From contig JBNRMV010000001.1 of assembly GCA_050309775.1 (NCBI GenBank), positions 114,589-178,588 of the forward strand: a stretch of 64,000 nt of DNA. The letters run 5' to 3'. The notes beneath the pieces were generated by a model that was not told the DNA's origin, made no database searches, and was given only the letters and a program-made list of their open reading frames with translations. The stretch is from DTU072 sp050309775 (GTDB lineage: Bacteria; Bacillota; Clostridia; Christensenellales; DTU072). Positions 59,362-64,000 of the stretch are shown here, in pieces. Every line of letters starts with the position of its first letter. Positions within the stretch are counted from its first letter, which is position 1. The translations under genes and the position numbers were made by a program.

Positions 59362-60424
59362 TATTAAGGTTACAATTTTTGGAGAGTCGCACGGCGATTG
59401 TATCGGCGCAGTAATTGACGGTTTACCCTCAGGCATTGCCATAGATATGGACAGAGTTGAGAGATTTATGGCGCGGCGCCGCCCGGGTAAAGACCCGTAC
59501 TCTACCATGCGAAAAGAAAGCGACATACCCGAGATTGTGTCGGGCATGCGTGACGGGGTTCTGACGGGAGCGCCGTTGACAATGCTTATCCGAAACACTG
59601 ACATAAGAAGCAAGGATTATGCGGAGAATGCTTGCCTTGCCCGTCCTTCGCATGCAGACTATGCGGCGCATATAAAATATTCGGGCAAAAACGACAAAAG
59701 AGGCGGCGGACATTTTTCAGGCAGGCTTACTGCGCCGTTGGTTTTTGCCGGCGCAATAGCAAGTCAGCTGCTTATGAAAAGGGGAATAATTGTCGGCAGC
59801 CATATCAAAAGCATAGCGCATATAGCCGATGAGCCTTTTGGAACGGATATCAGCGCCGAGATGCTACAACGGTTGTCAGCAATGGATTTTCCTATTATCA
59901 ATGATTTTGCAGGCACACAAATGAAAGCCGAAATACTTCAGGCTAAGGAGGCATGTGACTCCGTAGGCGGCATAATTGAGTGCGCCATAGTCGGAATAAA
60001 AGCCGGTATTGGCGACCCGATATTTGACGGCGTGGAAAACCGTATTTCATCAATAATTTTCGGCATTCCTGCCATAAAAGGCATAGAGTTCGGCGGCGGA
60101 TTTGAACTTACTAAAAAGAGAGGCAGCGCTGCCAACGATGAGTTATACGCAGAAAATGGCGAGGTGCGCTGTTATACAAACAACAATGGCGGCATTACCG
60201 GCGGCATAACAAACGGTATGCCCGTCGTATTCCGTGTGGCAATAAAGCCTACGCCGTCAATTGCAAAACCGCAAAGCACGATAAACCTTGACACATTTCA
60301 AAACAGCGTTATCGAAATAAAAGGGCGGCATGACCCATGTATTGTGCAAAGGGCGGCACCGGTTGTCGAGGCTGCGGCGGCTATTGCCGTATTGGACATG
60401 CTGTCGGAGGAAAAATGGACATAA
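59339..60424 (+). CDS. aroC: Chorismate synthase
   Basis: 361 residues from a GTG at 59339, behind GGGAGG and overlapping the aroBA end by 23 bases. The usual opening STWGNSIKVTIFGESHG is seen, then RRRPGKDPYSTMRKE, RPSHADYAA, GGGHFSGRLTAPLVFAGAIA, and the late NNNGGITGGITNGMP and GRHDPCIVQRAAPVVEAA. Reduced FMN is needed as cofactor. A longer reading into aroBA is not used. Confidence 0.95.
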   Translation: MSSTWGNSIKVTIFGESHGDCIGAVIDGLPSGIAIDMDRVERFMARRRPGKDPYSTMRKESDIPEIVSGMRDGVLTGAPLTMLIRNTDIRSKDYAENACLARPSHADYAAHIKYSGKNDKRGGGHFSGRLTAPLVFAGAIASQLLMKRGIIVGSHIKSIAHIADEPFGTDISAEMLQRLSAMDFPIINDFAGTQMKAEILQAKEACDSVGGIIECAIVGIKAGIGDPIFDGVENRISSIIFGIPAIKGIEFGGGFELTKKRGSAANDELYAENGEVRCYTNNNGGITGGITNGMPVVFRVAIKPTPSIAKPQSTINLDTFQNSVIEIKGRHDPCIVQRAAPVVEAAAAIAVLDMLSEEKWT

Positions 60425-61545
60425 AAGACTTGCGCAACCGCATTGATTGCGCCGATGACGCACTTATGCAGGCATATATTGAACGCACAAAACTAGTTAA
60501 TGACATAGCCGAATACAAAAAGCGGCACAATCTGCCCATATTGAATGCCGACAGAGAGCAGCAGGTTTATGACAGGCTTGTTGCCAAGTTTGGCGAAGAG
60601 TATAGCAGGGATATATATTCTCTTTACAGCGGAATAATCAACATATCAAAACTGCGCCAAGCGGCACAAAACAGAACAACAAGCATTGAAGAACTGGTCG
60701 GACTGTCTGAATCCAAAAATATCGGCAGCCGCAAGGAGCGTACTGTTGCAATTCAAGGAGCAGAGGGGGCTTTCTCCATGATAGCCGCAAAAGAAATGTT
60801 TACGCAACCGCAACTGCAATATAAAAAAAGTTTTTCCGAGGTTTTTGAAGCGGTGTCAAGCGGACAAGCTGAGTTCGGAGTAGTGCCGATAGAAAACTCA
60901 AATGCAGGTTCAGTCAACGAGGTTTATGATTTGCTGGCAAGGTACGGACTGTATATTGCCAAAGCAAGGGTGCAAAAAATAGAGCATTGCCTTGTGGGCA
61001 TAAAGGGTGCGCAAGCCGATAGCATAAAGAATGTCATTTCTCACCCTCAAGCGCTTTATCAATGCAAAGAATATTTGCGCAAAAGGAATATCACAGCCAC
61101 CAACCGAGCCAACACGGCGCTTGCGGCGGAAGAGGTGTCAAAACTTCAGGATATGTCGCTTGCGGCAATAGCTTCGGAAGAGACCGCGGCTTTGTATGGG
61201 CTGTCCATACTTGAAAAAGGGGTGTCGGACGAGCGCAACAACAATACCAGATTTATTGCAATCACAAAAGACAACCTTGCGGTACCTACGGCAAATAAGA
61301 TAAGCCTTGTGGTGACGCTTGCCCACAAAGAAGGGTCGCTTGCGCAGTTGCTGAATATCATTGCATCATATCGGGTCAATCTCACAAAACTTGAATCCCG
61401 ACCGATATCGGGCAGCAATTTTGAGTTTATGTTTTACTTTGACATTGAGGGCAACATAAAAGACAGGGTTGTTCAGGACATGCTTTTTGACATATACGAG
61501 TATTGCGAAAAGGTGTTGTATCTAGGAGGATATACGGAACAATGA
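60415..61545 (+). CDS. pheA: Chorismate mutase-prephenate dehydratase (P-protein)
   Basis: 376 residues from ATG 60415 behind GGAGG, overlapping aroC by 10 bases. Three parts: AroQ chorismate mutase 1-85 (DLRNRIDCADDALMQAYIERTKLVNDIAEYKK split at the first loop), prephenate dehydratase about 103-285 (IQGAEGAFSMIAAKEMF, VVPIENSNAGSVNEVYDLL, HPQALYQCKEYL, NNTRFIAIT), and an ACT domain about 290-376 with LTKLESRPISGSNFEFMFY, the phenylalanine-binding ESRP motif. It makes phenylpyruvate and is likely feedback-inhibited by Phe. Confidence 0.96.
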   Translation: MDIKDLRNRIDCADDALMQAYIERTKLVNDIAEYKKRHNLPILNADREQQVYDRLVAKFGEEYSRDIYSLYSGIINISKLRQAAQNRTTSIEELVGLSESKNIGSRKERTVAIQGAEGAFSMIAAKEMFTQPQLQYKKSFSEVFEAVSSGQAEFGVVPIENSNAGSVNEVYDLLARYGLYIAKARVQKIEHCLVGIKGAQADSIKNVISHPQALYQCKEYLRKRNITATNRANTALAAEEVSKLQDMSLAAIASEETAALYGLSILEKGVSDERNNNTRFIAITKDNLAVPTANKISLVVTLAHKEGSLAQLLNIIASYRVNLTKLESRPISGSNFEFMFYFDIEGNIKDRVVQDMLFDIYEYCEKVLYLGGYTEQ

Positions 61546-62378
61546 AAATAGGTATTGCAGGGCTTGGGCTTATCGGAGGGTCCATTCTCAAGAGCATAAA
61601 AAAGCACACCTCCCACGAATGTTTCGGCTACAACAGAACGCAAAAAGTCATAGAAGAGGCCAAATCCTACTTAGACGGAATACTTGACGAAAAGACCATG
61701 CCGGAAATGGATGTTATCTTTGCATGTTTTACTCCCAACCTCACCATAGATTATGTGCTGAAAAATTTGAAAAACTTCAGGAAAGGCGCAATTGTTGCCG
61801 ATATATGCGGCATAAAAGAATTTGTTGTGGACAGTTTGGAAATGCGGCTGAAAGAGCATGGCGCGCATTTTTTGGGCTGCCACCCAATGGCTGGCAAGGA
61901 AGTGGGCAGCTTCAAAAATTCTGCGGCGGAGCTGTTTTCGGGCGCAAGTTTTATTGTCACCCCCACCGAAAACACCGATGCGCAAGCGCTGGATACAATA
62001 AAAAAACTTGCCATAGATATGGGGTTTGCGCTTGTTACAACCTCATCGCCCAAACAGCATGATGAAATCATAGCATATACTTCACAACTTGCGCATGTTG
62101 TATCAAATGGGTATGTCAAGAGTCCTCATCTGAAAGACTTTTGCGGTTTCAGCGCAGGCAGTTTTCAGGACCTGACCCGAGTTGCAAGGCTGGACGCGGC
62201 GATGTGGACGGAACTGTTCTTGCTGAACAAAAGACCCTTGATTGCCGAGTTGGACAGGCTTGTGAAAGACTTACAACAATATAGACAAGCCTTACAGAAC
62301 GGCGACGGCAAAAAACTTCAAGAATTGCTGGAAGAGGGCAATGCCTTGAAGCTGTCAACTTTGAAAGTATCGGATTAG
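61542..62378 (+). CDS. tyrA: Prephenate dehydrogenase
   Basis: 278 residues from ATG 61542 behind AGGAGG, overlapping the pheA stop (ATGA). NAD motif GIAGLGLIGGSILKSI near 4-19, DICGIKEFVVDSL near 93, GCHPMAGKEVGSFKNS near 115-130, and YTSQLAHVVSNGY near 182. It lacks a C-terminal ACT domain, so allosteric control may rest with transcription and DAHP synthase. It is the last gene of the operon, which ends at chorismate branches to Phe and Tyr. Confidence 0.95.
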   Translation: MKIGIAGLGLIGGSILKSIKKHTSHECFGYNRTQKVIEEAKSYLDGILDEKTMPEMDVIFACFTPNLTIDYVLKNLKNFRKGAIVADICGIKEFVVDSLEMRLKEHGAHFLGCHPMAGKEVGSFKNSAAELFSGASFIVTPTENTDAQALDTIKKLAIDMGFALVTTSSPKQHDEIIAYTSQLAHVVSNGYVKSPHLKDFCGFSAGSFQDLTRVARLDAAMWTELFLLNKRPLIAELDRLVKDLQQYRQALQNGDGKKLQELLEEGNALKLSTLKVSD

Positions 62379-62385
62379 AAGACTA

Positions 62386-63294
62386 TCAGTCCAAAACCCT
62401 TCTTGAAGTTATGTAGTTCTTCCACCTTGAGGCTGTTATCGGCTCAATTACCGCATAGTCGCTGGCGGTGTGAATTATGTAATTATCTCCAAGATATATT
62501 GCCACATGTCCGATTCGTTCTGTGCCGGAGAGATGCGCGCGTGAGGAATTCGTAAAGAACATTAGGTCGCCGCGTTTTAGGTACTGCCTTTCGACAGGTT
62601 TTCCTTGCTTAACTTGTGTTCTTGTTGTCGTGTCAAGAATTATGTTTGCTCCTTTATAGAAAGCGTATTGGGTCAGGCTGGAGCAGTCAAATTTCCCCAT
62701 GACAAAATTTTTGTTGAGCGTTGCGTTGGGAGTTCCCCAATGATATCTTTGAGCGCCATAAATATAAGGAAACCCCAGCAGCTTTTTTGCTTCATCGATG
62801 ACTTTTTCTATCACTTCGCTTGCTTTGTCGAACCTTACAATCTGAACAAGAGAGGAAGAAACATACGCTGTTTTTCCCTTATAAAGTGTTTTGTACCACT
62901 TTGAGTTTTCTTCGGCAACAAAAGGCAGCATATCGCCGGCATTTATGGCGCCGACGGTTGCATATGCCGTCCCCGGACCCGAACGAATGTTTAGTGTATT
63001 AACGGTTGCTTTAAGCAAGGTATCTTTTGTTTGGATTTCAGTCGTAAAATCCTCTTGCGGCGAATTTTCCGGAGAGGGGTATTCTGTGGGTGCGTTTATT
63101 TCGTTTTCGTCCGTCATATCGTTGCCTGGAAAAATATCCGGTGTGTTTATGTCGGGATTGTCAAGATAGGCTCCGCCGTCTTCGGATACTTTCAGCAGTC
63201 CGCCTGCAAAAGCAAAACTTGCCGCAGCGCCGACGCTTGCCAAAATTAATATCAGGACCAAAGCTGTCAACAGCTTTTTCAAAGAATGTTTCAA
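62386..63294 (-). CDS. Secreted SH3/NlpC-P60 cell wall hydrolase
   Basis: 302 residues. The start is a TTG at 63294 with AAGGAG about 10 bases upstream. A signal sequence (residues 8-30) is followed by an acidic Pro-rich linker, a bacterial SH3 domain near 108-165 (TVNTLNIRSGPGTAYATVGAI) and a C-terminal NlpC/P60 peptidase with catalytic Cys in GKFDCSSLTQYAFY, His in RIGHVAIYLGD and a final His in YIIHTAS. It should cleave peptide stems of peptidoglycan. It converges on tyrA with 7 bases between the stops. Confidence 0.94.
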   Translation of the reverse strand: MKHSLKKLLTALVLILILASVGAAASFAFAGGLLKVSEDGGAYLDNPDINTPDIFPGNDMTDENEINAPTEYPSPENSPQEDFTTEIQTKDTLLKATVNTLNIRSGPGTAYATVGAINAGDMLPFVAEENSKWYKTLYKGKTAYVSSSLVQIVRFDKASEVIEKVIDEAKKLLGFPYIYGAQRYHWGTPNATLNKNFVMGKFDCSSLTQYAFYKGANIILDTTTRTQVKQGKPVERQYLKRGDLMFFTNSSRAHLSGTERIGHVAIYLGDNYIIHTASDYAVIEPITASRWKNYITSRRVLD

Positions 63295-63328
63295 ACCGGG
63301 GTACTCCTTTTTAATGAATTATATTAAA

Positions 63329-63357
63329 ATTCTAAGAAAAACATCGGAGCATGTCAA
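63329..63357 (-). promoter_or_regulatory. Promoter of the NlpC/P60 gene
   Basis: On the minus strand TTGACA (63357-63352) and TAGAAT (63334-63329) are 17 bases apart. Confidence 0.82.
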
Positions 63358-63366
63358 TGTCGCACC

Positions 63367-63395
63367 TTGACACAATTTTTTCCAAAGAGTATATA
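63367..63395 (+). promoter_or_regulatory. Promoter of a small transcript
   Basis: TTGACA at 63367-63372 and TATATA at 63390-63395 are 17 bases apart, back to back with the NlpC/P60 promoter. The next gene on this strand is 16S rRNA, beyond a terminator. Confidence 0.75.
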
Positions 63396-63401
63396 AACGA
63401 C

Positions 63402-63545
63402 TTCTTATTATATAAGTATTGTAACCTTATATATAAAAGCGTGAGGCGGTAATGATACAAGCGGCTTCACGCCTGGTCAAATACACATCTCCCTTGTCGA
63501 GGTGATAAAAATATACGCAAGACCGGAAGGCTTGCGTATATTTTT
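63402..63545 (+). ncRNA. Candidate small RNA or mini-mRNA, about 140 nt
   Basis: A transcript from the 63367 promoter would end at the terminator at 63507-63545. Inside, GCGTGAG (63440-63446) pairs with CTTCACGC around 63464-63471. A 17-codon ORF (63452-63505, MIQAASRLVKYTSPLSR) starts 5 bases after GAGG, so a peptide is possible. I cannot match it to a known RNA family. Confidence 0.5.
63507..63545. terminator. Bidirectional terminator between the small transcript and tRNA-Arg
   Basis: An 11-bp perfect stem, ATATACGCAAG (63511-63521) with CTTGCGTATAT (63531-63541), with a 9-base loop. T runs follow in both directions, so it can end the small plus-strand transcript and the minus-strand tRNA transcript. 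Confidence 0.9.
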
Positions 63546-63621
63546 GGCGCACCCGATTGGATTCGAACCAACGGCACCTAGCGTCGGAGGCTAGTGCTCT
63601 ATCCAACTGAGCTACGAGTGC
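63545..63621 (-). tRNA. tRNA-Arg (anticodon CCG)
   Basis: 77 bases with encoded CCA. The acceptor stem GCACTCG pairs with CGGGTGC, the D arm carries AGCTCAGTTGGATAGAGC, the anticodon stem CTAGC/GCTAG closes the loop CTCCGAC with anticodon CCG, and the T arm contains GTTCGAATC. It decodes CGG. Confidence 0.97.
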
Positions 63622-63641
63622 TTATTCTGAAAAGTACTGTT

Positions 63642-63670
63642 ATTATATTATAACAGTGTCCGAAAATCAA
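63642..63670 (-). promoter_or_regulatory. tRNA-Arg promoter
   Basis: On the minus strand TTGATT (63670-63665) and TATAAT (63647-63642) are 17 bases apart; a second TATAAT overlaps at 63652-63647. The start would be near 63635. Confidence 0.75.
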
Positions 63671-63748
63671 TGATTTATGTTTATTTTTTATAAAAAATGA
63701 CAATAAAATTGACGGGTAAAAAATGTCGAAACTTTTTAGAAAAAACAG

Positions 63749-63777
63749 TTGACAGAAAATTTTATATGTTATATGAT
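63749..63777 (+). promoter_or_regulatory. Ribosomal RNA operon promoter
   Basis: TTGACA at 63749-63754 and TATGAT at 63772-63777 are 17 bases apart, about 150 bases before 16S. A small hairpin of GGCTCCG/CGGAG type follows near 63783-63800. The rest of 63801-63922 is A-rich leader without a visible gene. Confidence 0.83.
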
Positions 63778-63922
63778 ATATAGGCTCCGCAAAAACGGAG
63801 GCAATGCACCTTAACAATAGAACAGATAAGAAAAAGTAGAAATAAACGAAAAGAATCTGTCAATAATTTGAGAAAAAAAAGAAACACAACGAAAGCGACA
63901 GCAGAAGTTGGAAGTCAAGATT

Positions 63923-64000
63923 GAACTAAAGAGTTTGATCCTGGCTCAGGACGAACGCTGGCGGCATGCCTAACACATGCAAGTCGAACGGACATAAGGA
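63923..64000 (+). rRNA. rrs: 16S ribosomal RNA, 5' end (partial)
   Basis: The conserved start GAGTTTGATCCTGGCTCAG begins at 63931, followed by the universal GAACGCTGGCGGC-type stretch and AACACATGCAAGTCGAACGG. The 5' end is placed 8 bases upstream by comparison with the E. coli numbering. The gene continues beyond the window. Confidence 0.97.

Noticed and set aside
1..64000. Prophage, insertion sequence, toxin-antitoxin or restriction system
   Set aside because: No integrase, transposase, capsid, toxin or nuclease-methylase pair is encoded; gene content and strand runs look like ordinary chromosome.

Overview
The window looks like a chromosomal segment of an anaerobic, low-to-mid GC Gram-positive bacterium of the Firmicutes, most likely an uncultured member of the Clostridia. 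The basis is strong GGAGG ribosome binding sites, sigma-A promoters with 17-base spacers, lipoproteins and surface proteins without any outer-membrane gene, type III glutamine synthetase, an ECF transporter, a three-piece ferredoxin-type glutamate synthase, and a CCA-encoding tRNA next to the 16S rRNA start. I cannot place it to genus. I see no prophage, insertion sequence or CRISPR array.

Layout. 1-4.7 kb: tuf, a degenerate repeat, then on the minus strand argC-argB-acetyltransferase and queH. 4.8-17.2 kb: a lipoprotein, a HAD hydrolase, then a long plus-strand run made of an ABC exporter, a very large Ig-like surface protein, an anchored protein, mtnN, a sugar epimerase, glmM and a GlmU-like acetyltransferase. 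17.2-25.7 kb: a self-regulated carbohydrate operon (RpiB-like isomerase, Fe-alcohol dehydrogenase, ROK repressor, GPH transporter, fucose-isomerase-like protein, YihQ-like GH31, alpha/beta hydrolase). 25.8-33 kb: LemA/DUF2207, a 51-residue small protein, a C69 peptidase, a CDGSH protein, uxuA and a secreted EEP hydrolase. 33-40.8 kb: nitrogen assimilation (glnN, split glutamate synthase, glnA, an ANTAR RNA-binding regulator), with intrinsic terminators inside two leaders. 40.9-42.5 kb: three small minus-strand genes.

42.6-50.6 kb is the most striking block. A promoter, a structured leader with a terminator (a Moco-type riboswitch candidate), four membrane-anchored proteins that appear to carry the sulfite-oxidase molybdopterin-binding fold, one of them fused to an alkaline-phosphatase-type phosphodiesterase, a complete ECF transporter (S, A, A', T), MobB and a small kinase are joined mostly by ATGA overlaps. 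I propose a system that captures and imports molybdenum or tungsten cofactor.

50.6-64 kb: an FMN-binding lipoprotein, a PC4-like protein, a four-domain CoA-disulfide reductase fusion, then an aromatic amino acid operon (aroE-aroK fusion, then aroF, aroB-aroA fusion, aroC, pheA, tyrA). Upstream of aroF is a Phe/Tyr-rich leader peptide with a classical ribosome-mediated attenuator, unusual for a Firmicute. The window ends with an NlpC/P60 hydrolase, a candidate small RNA, tRNA-Arg(CCG), an rrn promoter and the 5' end of 16S rRNA.
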